Shown here: in pieces, positions 46,917-58,630 of the stretch
Position numbering within the stretch: the first letter of the stretch is position 1
Layout: each line of letters begins with the position of its first letter
Assembly (NCBI GenBank): GCA_004352715.1
Contig: SCFE01000048.1
Span: 1,095,777-1,159,776, forward strand
Origin: Hofstenia miamia
Taxonomy: Eukaryota > Xenacoelomorpha > Acoela
DNA: 64,000 bases
Direction: 5' to 3'
Program-made: the position numbers and the translations under genes
Notes under the pieces: model-generated
What the model was told of the DNA's origin: nothing
Seen by the model: the letters and a program-made list of their open reading frames with translations, nothing else
Database searches by the model: none

Positions 46917-48394
46917 TAAAACCGTCAATTTGACGGTTTAGCTATTTTTGTGTATATTATTTAATAAAATCTATTAAAAAGTATATCAAAATATTAAGAA
47001 AGTAAATGCAAAAGAGAAGATGGTCTATACTTCAACATCGCACTTTTACAAATAATTTGCATAAGTATCGTTATGAGAAAGTTGAATTTATTCAAAAGAT
47101 ATTGATTTATGCATACAGAATGTTTCCATAATTAAAGTGACTTAGTATTAATGTGTGAATTTATTAATTTTTGCTGTGGTTGGAAGCTGTTGTGATATAT
47201 TGCAAAGAACCTTAATTGAAGTGGCCATTTTCTTAATAACACTAGATATTTGCTTTGTAAAATTAAGTTAAGAATAAAAATGATACCTAAATATTTAAAA
47301 GAATTAACTTGTTTTATGCATGTGTTATTAAATTTCAATTAATATTGTGAACTATTTGTGGAATTATTGTAAGATTTAGGTCTAATTAAGCAAAATTGAG
47401 TTTTAGATGGGCTTATTCTTAGTTTTAGTGAAGCAAAATATTGTGCAAGAAGAATGTAATTTTGTTCGAGGACTTTTATAGCAATTTCAGGAGACTTATG
47501 TGAACTAAAGAGTATAGTATCATTAGCATATTGTATAACATTACATGTGGTATGATTGCTCAAATCATTTACATACATATGGAATAGTAACGGTCCCAAA
47601 ATTGTTCCTTGTGAAACACCATTTTAATAAAAATCCAGTCAGAGAGAATTCCATTTAGTTTAACTCTTTGCTCACGAATATGGTGATAGCTGCTTATTAG
47701 GTCTGCACTTTTGTCTGAGAAGCCCCCAATTTTTATTTTTTTTAATTAATATGTGGCGGTCGATAGAGTCAAATGCTTTTGATAAATCTAGGCATGCAAC
47801 TGCTGAAAACTAATAAATATTTATGCTATTTCTCCAATTTTCGGTAGCTGTTAACAAGGCATCAGTTGAAATATATTTACGAAAACCATATTAATTTTGA
47901 GAGTACAGATTATGTTTACATAAATGTTCGTTAATTTGATTGAAAACAAAAACCTTACTAATTGGCGATGTAACAGAAATCGGTCTATAGTTCAAACAAT
48001 CTTTTGGGTCATATTTTTTAAATAATGGAGTAATATTTGCCAATTTTAATTTGTCAGGAAAAGTCGAATGTCTAATGCACGCGTTTATAATGTATGAAAG
48101 TGGCTCAGCTATTATGTCTCATGGAGCAATTTTTAGAGACCAAGTTGGGATAATGGAGAGACCACTAGATTTGTATTTTAAAGATTTAATAGATTTGATA
48201 ATTTCGAACTTAGTCACGAATCTGAAAGAGAAAGGCGGGCCTGTAGGTTGAACTTAATTGACCTTAAAGGGAGTATTTACGCCATCAAAATTGTCTAAGT
48301 TGCAAAATACTTCATTAAATATGTTACACATGACCTTATTGTTAGTGATTACCTTTCCTTTATTATTTATTTCTTTGGTTTTTTTAATCTTCAC
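46917..48394 (-). pseudogene. Antisense related LINE fragment splitting the plus-strand LINE
   Basis: On the minus strand: NYRPISVTSPISKVF, YGFRKYISTDALL, ACLDLSKAFDSIDRHIL, GTILGPLLFHMYVNDLSN (frame 47339-47599) and YANDTILF (FADD variant with Asn at the first Asp position), then FKYLGIIFI (47132-47338). It is 5'-truncated in the endonuclease/RT linker. It occupies the gap between FERILL and KHDLYSKTQYGF of the plus-strand LINE, so it was inserted into it, or a local inversion of a second copy occurred. Confidence 0.78.
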
Positions 48395-49494
48395 TTGTTT
48401 TTTTGTAAACATGATCTCTACTCCAAAACACAATACGGTTTTCGTAAAGTTATTTCTACGAGCGGTACTTTATTACAAGCTACAGAAAAATGGCGAACAA
48501 AAATAGATTATAATAATTACTTCTCAATTGCTTGCTTAGACCTCTCGAAAGCGTTCGACTCCATAGATCACAGTATCTTACTACAAAAAGTTAAATTTCT
48601 AGGTTTTTCTGATGCAAAGAGTTAAAATTAATGAATCTTTTTCAGATTGGGTATGTACTAAAAATGGGGTTCCACAAGGTACAATTTTGGGTCCCTTATT
48701 ATTTAATATTTACATAAATGATTTGTCCGAGCAAATAACATGTGACGTCATACAATATGCAGATGACACAATATTATTTAATTCTAATATATTACCCGAA
48801 AAGCGGTTCAAACTCTCGAAACAAACTCAATTCTATGTTGTTTAATCAAAAACTAAATCTACTGATACTTCAAAATACAAACTTAATTTCAACTGCATTC
48901 AAATAAAACAGGTTGAGTCTTTTAAATACTTCGGAATTATTTTTGACATAAATCATGTTATTAGAAAAATGGTCATATCGATTAAAGCAATTAACTTAAT
49001 TTCTCAAAAACTTCGAACTAAAGCAAAAATCCAATTAATATATGCTCTAATATTAAGTCATTTCAACTATGCCAACATTCTCTACACAGACATAAACCAA
49101 AAATTACTCGGAAAATTTCAGGTACAGCTAAATTGGGCTATCAAACTAGCAGTTAATAATCATAGCTTTAATAAGAATAGTGAATACAGAAAAATCTCAA
49201 ACTAATTTCTACATCCACAATATCTATATAGATGTCCTAAAGACATTCTTCAAAATAATTAATAGTACTTTCCCATATAGCAAAAATGATTTTCTTTCCG
49301 AGGAAATAATTAATAAACGAAACCAAAGAACACATTTAGTTGAACCAATTAGGTATAAGAAGCGAATAATAAAAAACTCTTTTCTAAACACAACTATAAA
49401 TATATGGAATGAATTACCAAAATGCATCAAACAAATAAAAAATTTAAAAAACTTTAAGATTGATATAAAAAATACACTTGCACTTTTAATATAA
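48395..49494 (+). pseudogene. CR1/Jockey-like LINE, RT half (continuation)
   Basis: Continues the element that starts at 45746: KHDLYSKTQYGFRK, ACLDLSKAFDSIDHSIL, NGVPQGTILGPLLFNIYIND, YADDTILF (catalytic Asp pair, about 48760-48783), then ALILSHFNYANILYTDIN and a C-terminal NIWNELPKCIKQIKNLKNFK ending in a stop at 49492-49494. Shifts at about 48620, 48800 and 49195. Confidence 0.85.
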
Positions 49495-49714
49495 AATTTC
49501 CGAAATGGCGAGGTTGTAGATTTTACAATCCTAATTATACTATTAATAGAAATTAACATCACCATAACCCAAGTTAATTATCATTCTTATTTGTAAATAT
49601 TTCTTGTTTTGTTTTATTTTATTTTGTTTGTATTTTTTTCTTGACGCTTTCAGAATTGTTATCAGTTTTTTTATTGTTCAAACAATTTCTGAATATAGAT
49701 ATTTCTTCTTCTAT

Positions 49715-49718
<4 letters not shown>

Positions 49719-49751
<33 letters not shown>

Positions 49752-49882
49752 NNNNNNNNNNNNNNNNNNNNNNNNNNNNNNNNNNNNNNNNNNNNNNNNN
49801 NNNNNNNNNNNNNNNNNNNNNNNNNNNNNNNNNNNNNNNNNNNNNNNNNNNNNNNNNNNNNNNNNNNNNNNNNNNNNNNNNN
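49719..49882. repeat. (TA)n tract and 131-N gap
   Basis: TA repeats from 49719 run into a gap at 49752-49882, so the microsatellite probably caused the gap. Confidence 0.95.
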
Positions 49883-50334
49883 ATGGAGATTAATGAATAT
49901 ATTTGTTTTTTCATCTTGAAACTGAATCAACATTTACTCTATTAATGTGTATTTCTGTAAACTTATGTTCTTATATATACATGTTCATCACAATTATACA
50001 TCAGTATAAAATCCTGCCCGCGCCTGTCCTGAATTCAATCTAGTCAAAAGTATTACAACGAAGCTAATTATTTTCATATTTGTTCAACAGGGTTGTTCGC
50101 AATGCAAAGACTGCGAAAAGAAAAAATCGTTCGATATCTTGGATATTTTTTAAAAAATCGATATTTGTCATTTTAATGTAATCAAATTTTTTAAATGTTG
50201 ATAATAAATTTCAACTAATCGAATTCCGTTTAAGTAATGTTTATAGCATATGTCTAAGTTAATTGCAAAAATTCTTTCAAGTTTAGCCGATATCTTTTGT
50301 TTGAATTTATATTTATGCATTCTATTTACTTATA

Positions 50335-50340
<6 letters not shown>
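49883..50340. other. AT-rich stretch without gene
   Basis: Nothing supported. Contains short ATCGATAT-like motifs at about 50130-50165. Confidence 0.4.
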
Positions 50341-50385
<45 letters not shown>

Positions 50386-50387
<2 letters not shown>

Positions 50388-51656
50388 GTTGTTAATGTTT
50401 TGCTTTTTCTTCAATAATGAATTTCCTGGGTCATAATTAGATGAAATTTTTTGCTCAAAGCAAGAAAATAATAATAATTGTGTTTTTTTGAAAAAATTTA
50501 CATAATTTTTATATTGAAATTTTGAAAAAATGAGTTAAAAATCAGTTTTTTTTCAAAAAAATATTAATTATATTAGTTTACATTTAAAATTTCTCAAATA
50601 TAATTTAAAGATAGTTTTCTCAGGTATATAATAATACCAAGTTTTTTAGACCCCGATAATTAATAACAAAGATATCTGCTGATCATGCAGAATGCATGGT
50701 GTTGGTAGATACCTTTTTTAGCCAATACCATAAGATCAAGAAATGAAAGAACAAATGTAATATCTCAAGAACTTAGTGTTGTGGGAAACAAAGTTTTCCA
50801 CATGTAGCACCACAGCAGTGGCGTCGCGAAGTGTGGGCCAAGGGGGGCATAGCCCCCCTTAAATTTCGAATACTCCCACGTGTGAGCCATCAATTCACTT
50901 TGAAAAACCATATTTGTTCTGTCCTGAATTAACTCTTGTAATCTAATCTTTACTAAAGTCTATAGTTACTAAACGTTTTAGATTTTCCGCCATTAAATGC
51001 GAAATGTTATTTTAATACAGTCATATGACTCGCATTGGAAAAACGATTAATATTGTGTCTGTATATCGTGATTTTCTTGTCCACCTTTCAGCATTTAAGG
51101 ACGAAAGGAATCACAGCAAATTAATGATTATGGTTTGAGATGATTGGCTAAAATATTTAAACATTAATAGCTTTTATTTACCGGCAAACATCATTATTAT
51201 TACAATACTTTGCTTTTAGCAGTACACTCCATTACAAGCAGATAAGAAATGTGGGAGTGGGTATAAATTTAGACTATTTTTGCGGCTGAAGCAATTAGTA
51301 GCAGTAAACCAGTCATACTGTGTCATGCGCAAAACACACAGCCCTGGTTGAACGTATTTATGAGCCTGCTATTGCAAAGGGGAGGGGGGTTCATTAATGC
51401 TGGACAAAAGCTGTGGAACTTGGACATTATTTTACTAATGTCTACGGCCAGCAAGAAACATAGTTTCTTAGTCTGCCTTAATAATGGTTGCATATGGTAG
51501 ATGAGGTATGTACTTTAGAACGTATTTCCCATTGCAAATTTAAATGAGCTGATACGCCTAATTATACCAATAGAATAAATGATTTGTTTGTTAATGCACG
51601 TTTTTTAGAATACTAAATAAAAACAATTGCTGGAACGCAATGATTACGTATGTTCC

Positions 51657-51660
<4 letters not shown>
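50386..51660 (+). repeat. 1275-bp direct repeat, copy 1
   Basis: Identical, as far as read, to 52490-53764, with a constant offset of 2104 and no indels. Flanked on both sides by (TA)n tracts (50341-50385 and 51661-51690). Contains the left end of a hAT MITE at 50816, preceded by CACCACAG. Confidence 0.92.
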
Positions 51661-51690
<30 letters not shown>

Positions 51691-51691
<1 letters not shown>

Positions 51692-52456
51692 TTCGAGTAA
51701 TTTGATGTTCACTAACAAAATTATATTGTAAAATTCGAGATTGTAAAACGGAAGCATTAAAATCGGCCTTAGAGGCATGCGTCCAGGGTTTAAGGTCCAG
51801 ACCCGGATCGTCGATTCCCTCACTCATCAGTATGTTGATTGGTTGGGTAACCCTGACTACACCAAGATCTACCCTTGTTCCAAATAACCGGCTTTTTATG
51901 GTATTTTAAAAATTCAACAAAATTGATTGGTTTTCATTTCTCAAGTAATTGCAACCTCACTTAAAGACTTAAGAATCGAAAACGATAATAATCAAGCACG
52001 AATGTTTATTGATGGTATCGCCATCTTGCGACACATCATGCTTATTCTATGTCGTTCCTTGTATCACAATTTAACGACGGAAATTCGAAGTCGCAATTTC
52101 TAGGAGCAACTTTGCTATATTTTAGAAAATTATAACTCTGGGGTAATTAGCTTTATAAAAATGTGTCGAAAATGTTAAAATTTGAAAAATAATTTTAGAA
52201 TAAGTAAAGAAATCTTAGCGCTGATGTGCCCAAAATTCAGCTTAGTTAGCCTTATAGTTGCAACTGCAATATTGTTCTTTGTTATAGCTATGGTTAGATG
52301 ATTGGATTGAGTGATTGAAGAACATTATGCATGCACATTTGCAGGAATAATATATTCTTTATGTCTTTTAGATTTCACCTTAAATAAATATTTACTTTTT
52401 AGTCCTATTTATTTATATTTGCATTTTAATACATTTTATAAGTAATTCTTTTCAAT

Positions 52457-52458
<2 letters not shown>
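51691..52458. other. Unique spacer between the 1.3-kb repeats
   Basis: Ordinary AT-rich sequence with no coding or element signature; ends at another (TA)n tract (52459-52489). Confidence 0.5.
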
Positions 52459-52489
<31 letters not shown>

Positions 52490-52491
<2 letters not shown>

Positions 52492-53764
52492 GTTGTTAAT
52501 GTTTTGCTTTTTCTTCAATAATGAATTTCCTGGGTCATAATTAGATGAAATTTTTTGCTCAAAGCAAGAAAATAATAATAATTGTGTTTTTTTGAAAAAA
52601 TTTACATAATTTTTATATTGAAATTTTGAAAAAATGAGTTAAAAATCAGTTTTTTTTCAAAAAAATATTAATTATATTAGTTTACATTTAAAATTTCTCA
52701 AATATAATTTAAAGATAGTTTTCTCAGGTATATAATAATACCAAGTTTTTTAGACCCCGATAATTAATAACAAAGATATCTGCTGATCATGCAGAATGCA
52801 TGGTGTTGGTAGATACCTTTTTTAGCCAATACCATAAGATCAAGAAATGAAAGAACAAATGTAATATCTCAAGAACTTAGTGTTGTGGGAAACAAAGTTT
52901 TCCACATGTAGCACCACAGCAGTGGCGTCGCGAAGTGTGGGCCAAGGGGGGCATAGCCCCCCTTAAATTTCGAATACTCCCACGTGTGAGCCATCAATTC
53001 ACTTTGAAAAACCATATTTGTTCTGTCCTGAATTAACTCTTGTAATCTAATCTTTACTAAAGTCTATAGTTACTAAACGTTTTAGATTTTCCGCCATTAA
53101 ATGCGAAATGTTATTTTAATACAGTCATATGACTCGCATTGGAAAAACGATTAATATTGTGTCTGTATATCGTGATTTTCTTGTCCACCTTTCAGCATTT
53201 AAGGACGAAAGGAATCACAGCAAATTAATGATTATGGTTTGAGATGATTGGCTAAAATATTTAAACATTAATAGCTTTTATTTACCGGCAAACATCATTA
53301 TTATTACAATACTTTGCTTTTAGCAGTACACTCCATTACAAGCAGATAAGAAATGTGGGAGTGGGTATAAATTTAGACTATTTTTGCGGCTGAAGCAATT
53401 AGTAGCAGTAAACCAGTCATACTGTGTCATGCGCAAAACACACAGCCCTGGTTGAACGTATTTATGAGCCTGCTATTGCAAAGGGGAGGGGGGTTCATTA
53501 ATGCTGGACAAAAGCTGTGGAACTTGGACATTATTTTACTAATGTCTACGGCCAGCAAGAAACATAGTTTCTTAGTCTGCCTTAATAATGGTTGCATATG
53601 GTAGATGAGGTATGTACTTTAGAACGTATTTCCCATTGCAAATTTAAATGAGCTGATACGCCTAATTATACCAATAGAATAAATGATTTGTTTGTTAATG
53701 CACGTTTTTTAGAATACTAAATAAAAACAATTGCTGGAACGCAATGATTACGTATGTTCCCTTT
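52490..53764 (+). repeat. 1275-bp direct repeat, copy 2
   Basis: Second copy of 50386-51660, again between (TA)n tracts. This copy continues into the right half of the hAT MITE, after an N gap. Confidence 0.92.
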
Positions 53765-53971
53765 ATATATATATATATATATATATATACATACATATAT
53801 ATATATATCTTAGTTGTGTANNNNNNNNNNNNNNNNNNNNNNNNNNNNNNNNNNNNNNNNNNNNNNNNNNNATATATATATATACATATATATATATATC
53901 TTAGTTGTGTAAAAGAAAAAAACGTGCCCCCTCTGTGTCCCCTTAAATTTTGGGTGCTAGCGGCGTCACTG
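52920..53971. mobile_element. hAT-type nonautonomous element with 8-bp target duplication
   Basis: Starts CAGTGGCGTCGCGAAG and ends CGGCGTCACTG, imperfect terminal inverted repeats beginning with CAGTG, followed inward by runs of G or C (GGGGGGC / GCCCCC). The flanks are CACCACAG (52912-52919) and CACCACAA (53972-53979), an 8-bp duplication with one difference. No transposase frame. The interior has a (TA)n tract and a 51-N gap (53821-53871), the edges of which repeat TATATCTTAGTTGTGTA, so the interior length is uncertain. Copy 1 of the repeat (50816 on) has only the left half. Confidence 0.8.
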
Positions 53972-54044
53972 CACCACAAACTGTCACACATAAAGTATAT
54001 GCCGTTTTAACAATTTACGATATATGTTTGAAAAGAGGAAATCT

Positions 54045-55400
54045 AGATAATCTGTCAAGTGTAATTGATATTAAGAAATTTAAAAGAAATTTGTTATTAG
54101 GTGAAGACAAATAACTGTATTTCTTACAAATAGAAAACAAATGTCAGATAGGTTATACTACGGTAAAGGAAGACAGTATAAAGAAAATTCATCCATAAAA
54201 AATAATTCGAAAACTACAAAAAATTTATGTGATGATATGGAATTTGAAGAGTAATATGATACTGAAGCCTTACAAGACAAAGGTATACAGCTAAAAGTCT
54301 CCGAATTACAAGTAGGTCGTATAATTCAACAAGAATTGGAACACAATTCAGGACTGTTTGTGGTTTATTAAGTAATAAAAGTGCAAAAGTTTTTAAGGAA
54401 ATTTCTGGTGAAAAAATATCAATTCGAACCCCAACTCAATCTGGAATTTATAAAGCAACATTCAAAGAAGCTGTAAAAGTAAAAGAAGAATTAAGGAATA
54501 GATTAAATTTAATCATTACTCTCTTTATTTCGATGACAAAAAAATTAACAAGGAATATCAGGTAGGTCTTTTAAAGAAGAAACGGAAGAAATTAAATTGG
54601 ATATTTTGTGTTTGAATAATGATAAATCAGAAATGATTTTAGCACATTGTATGATGTAATTAACGAATTCGACCTGTATGACAGCATTAAAATGATAGTT
54701 ACAAATGTAACGAATGTCAATACAGGGAAATATAGCGGTGTTGTTGCCGACGCCAAAAACTGTTTGCCAACAAAGGTTTCGGAAAACCCCAATTTATATG
54801 CTGTCGACATCACATATGAATTAAAATTCTGCGTTTGGTTATGACGGCCAAACGGCATTTCCAAATATTTCATATGACTTTGTTCCTGAACACGTTGATA
54901 CGAACAAGTTAGCATCGCCTTGTTCAAACTGCATTTGCCAATGTCTCCATGGAAAATTGGAGAAACAATGTGAAATTTTTATTCCACTTAGCACACGTTT
55001 TAAAATTCTTCAATAAGTTTAACAGATTCACTAAAGTACAATTTCAAAAACTTCCCAACATGCCCGATGGAATTCAGGAGCAATATTTGCTTTGATTGCA
55101 TTTATATTAATTCCAGATGAGAGGAGAGAATTGCTTAGTATTTGCTATTCTTTTTCAAAGCAATTGGCAAAGTTTTGGTTCCATGGATAAAATGTGCTGT
55201 ACTGTAAAAGAGATTTTGAAGACCTCAGTGCAATCTTAAACGAACATGAAAAACGTTGAAAACTTTAAATAATTTTTGGCGCAATGAGCCATCTGCTATT
55301 AATATTCCCGCTCAAATCAATGTGCAGAAAAAACAGTGAAAATAATGCAAAAAATAGTGATGAAAAATTATACTAATGTACATCCTTCCAAATTCATGAA
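54045..55400 (+). pseudogene. Decayed transposase with RNase H-fold-like motifs
   Basis: Pieces in several frames follow one protein: MSDRLYYGKGRQYKENS (54135), LQVGRIIQQELEHNS, SIRTPTQSGIYKATFKEAVK, YDVINEFDLYDSIKMIV, then TNVNTGKYSGVV (about 54710-54745) and, in another frame, a C-x-H-H-containing block followed by ILRLVMDGQTAFPNISYDFV. The TNVNTG then C/HH order is like the second Asp strand and C-x2-H of hAT-related transposases. Too broken to name the superfamily. It sits right after the hAT MITE. Confidence 0.55.
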
Positions 55401-57000
55401 AACTTTTAGGCATTAGGTAATACTTCATTGTCAATGATAGATTTATTTTTTGAACTGACAAGTGTTTAGCAAAGGCTTGTGAATGTAAATAGGTATCTAA
55501 AGTGAGAGTAATACCTATTAAAAATTTTCTCTACACAAATTAGCTTTATCTAAAAATGCAAGATTATTCAGCGTTAAGTGCATCAAAATGCAATAAAACA
55601 CATAAAAATAATTATTTAAATGATAGCTATTCTGTTGTGGAAAAAATCGAGTTCTTCTAAATGATGCCCTCCCAAAATTTATATTGCATAATGCGTAAAT
55701 CTTAAAGTAATAAACAAATTTGATTTTTTTAAACTTTGTCTTAAAATGTGTGTTCTAAATTTATTTTTCATTTTTGTTTACATAATGTTCATGGCAAACA
55801 AATACATCTTTACTATTTAAAAAAAACTGATATTTTCCATTTTTTCAAAAATTTATTCGAAAAATGGGGGGGGGGNNNNNNNNNNNNNNNNNNNNNNNNN
55901 NNNNNNNNNNNNNNNNNNNNNNNNNNNNNNNNNNNNNNNNNNNNNNNNNNNNNNNNNNNNNNNNNNNNNNNNNNNNNNNNNNNNNNNNNNNNNNNNNNNN
56001 NNNNNNNNNNNNNNNNNNNNNNNNNNNNNNNNNNNNNNNNNNNNNNNNNNNNNNNNNNNNNNNNNNNNNNNNNNNNNNNNNNNNNNNNNNNNNNNNNNNN
56101 NNNNNNNNNNNNNNNNNNNNNNNNNNNNNNNNNNNNATATATATATATTGGCTATGAAGCAAAAACCCTGTAGAGGTATTGAAATTATAGTTGGGTCATA
56201 TTAGGGTAACATTTTGACACAAAATTACGTTTTGTCAAACGCATTACAACTACAATAGAACTTGGGTTAGCTTGGTTCAAAATGTGAAAATCCATTAGTT
56301 GAATTTTGGATTATCAATTTCACAACTTATTAAAAATACTACCTTGCTAAAATATGAAGATTTTCATCATAACCACAAATATTTTCAAATTAGATTGTTG
56401 CAAAATCTCACTCTAAAATAAAATATGTTATTTCCTGAACAAAAATAGAATTTTAAAAATAGACAAAATGCCTTTGTAAATATTGAATAGAGAAAGTCTA
56501 CGCTTGCGTAATATTGTTTTACAATACAATAATTGATTCTTAAGAAACAATATGTTTTTACAATACAATTATGATTGTTGTCTCAAAACAATTATTGCAT
56601 GCACTTAATAGGTAATAATTGAAATTACAATGCTTTGTTATGTTAAGCACAACTGTGGCATACACATACTTTTAAATACTAAGCAAAATGCCTTTGGCAA
56701 ATTATTAAAAGTTAGCAAATATGTATCCAACTATAATCTCTAGTATATTAATACAAATATATAATTGAGATATTATTCGTTTTTCATATACTGCGTTTTG
56801 TCGCAGTAACATCAGTGTTCTTCACTTTTACTGAAAATGTACAAAAAATATATACATACATTTTGTATATATTACTGTTAAGTATATGTATACCTAAGCA
56901 TTTACATTATATAAAACATTGCAACCATAACTGTAACAGGGTCACATATTGTGACCCGGTGACCCATTTGACCCCTAGTAAAAATTACGCAATTGATCTT
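55400..57000. other. AT-rich intergenic sequence with gap
   Basis: No supported gene. A G12 run precedes a 261-N gap (55876-56136), which is followed by a short (TA)n. At 56938-56976 GTGACC/TGACCC motifs are clustered. Confidence 0.5.
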
Positions 57001-58136
57001 ATCATGCATACATAATTCTGTTTGATTGGAATTCGAATTGGTTGGTCATAACTACCTACATCGCTATTTTATGACCGCAATGTAAACGAATACTTTGATG
57101 TGCTATCAATATTTCATTTTTAAGGAAAATTGATTTTTGTTTACCGTAGACCAAACATGCTCCCCTTCAGAAAAGCGGCATGGTTATACAGCTAACCCAT
57201 CGACATGGTGACTCTCTGATTACTACTATATATACATACATGTACATGCACTTGTATTATGTATTACGTCAATGCATGAATAAACAGTTATTGCCATACT
57301 TATATTATTTTTTTCCCCCAAAATGGTAAGTCCAACAACAAAGCTATTGTTGAATTTTATTCCAAACATAAAAAGCAAACAATGAAAGATTATGTTGTTT
57401 TCTTTGAGTTTATTTTGTGTGAAACAGGGTTGCAAATGTCTATACAAATTTTTATATCAAATTAAAATAACAACTTATTTCCTATTGATTTAAATTCATA
57501 TAATTTATATTAACAGAATTTTTTTGTTTATATCCACAATGCTATGTTATTTGGTTACACTCTAATGTTTGTGATACTCTGAACTGCATTATAATTTTAG
57601 ACACGAGATGTAATCTGTCATTTGCAATTATTATGTAATGTATGAATTTCTGTTAACAGCATCTAAGTTTGCATAATTTTTATTCTATTGAGACTATGTT
57701 GTAAGTCTATTATTTTTCCAAGGAATATGCCCATATACGCAATAGTATGTCCCATTTCCAAAAACCATACACCATTTAACTTACAAACTCAATATAGCAT
57801 TCAACAGCTTCGGCTCAATCATCATTGTTATCATTATCATTATCGTCCTGAGCAAACCTTAAGGAAACAGTAAAGTTTTGTTGTTGATCTCTTCCTCTAA
57901 GTTTACGCACAATTTATAGATTGTCCGTATTCAATTTCTTAATAACCTTAAACAAAGGGGTTTGTGGCATTAAGTAATGCGAGGCTGATAAAGGTTAATA
58001 ATTACAAAATTGAAAACGAAATTTCATGTGACACTAATTTAGCAATACAAACTAACGACATAGATATTCTTAAATTTTTTTGTTATTTGTCTTTGTTTTT
58101 GCACTAAGTGCCAAATATAGAATCTATGTCGAAATA
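57000..58136. other. Intergenic sequence, nothing recognised
   Basis: Short open frames only. No repeats with ends or coding homology seen. Confidence 0.4.
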
Positions 58137-58407
58137 TTCTAATAATTTCACTTAAACCAGATTTTCCATGGATCAAAATTTTTGTGCTTTATACTATCAC
58201 CTTTTCATTGCCAGATCTTATCCAATTCTTATACGAACCATTCTATGGCCCTACAAAATACNNNNNNNNNNNNNNNNNNNNNTTCTAATAATTTCACTTA
58301 AACCAGATTTTCCATGGATCAAAATTTTTGTGCTTTATACTATCACCTTTTCATTGCCAGATCTTATCCAATTCTTATACGAACCATTCTATGGCCCTAC
58401 AAAATAC
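58137..58407 (+). repeat. 125-bp duplication flanking a 21-N gap
   Basis: 58137-58261 and 58283-58407 are identical and separated only by 21 N (58262-58282). This is the pattern of two contigs ending in the same sequence that were not merged. Confidence 0.9.
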
Positions 58408-58466
58408 AATCGGAGATACAAACATGTTAAACACATTTACTGGTTTTTTACACTGAGCTCACCACA

Positions 58467-58630
58467 CACATAGACACACACACACACATTTATTCTATTT
58501 ATACTTTATTATTATTTTGTATATACATGTATTTGAAGTTTGTAGCTTTTTTTACTGTCATTTATTTACAGCAATAAATTTGCTTTGAGTCTTATTATTA
58601 TTATTATTATTATTATTATCATTATTATTA
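58467..58630. repeat. (CA)n and (TTA)n microsatellites
   Basis: A CA tract lies near 58467-58490 and a TTA tract at 58591-58630. Confidence 0.9.

Noticed and set aside
51770-51830. Possible tRNA-like or SINE promoter boxes (GGATCGTCGATTCCC)
   Set aside because: The B-box resemblance is weak and no A box or cloverleaf could be drawn.
58591-58630. CRISPR-like short repeats
   Set aside because: Simple (TTA)n microsatellite without spacers; no array anywhere in the window.
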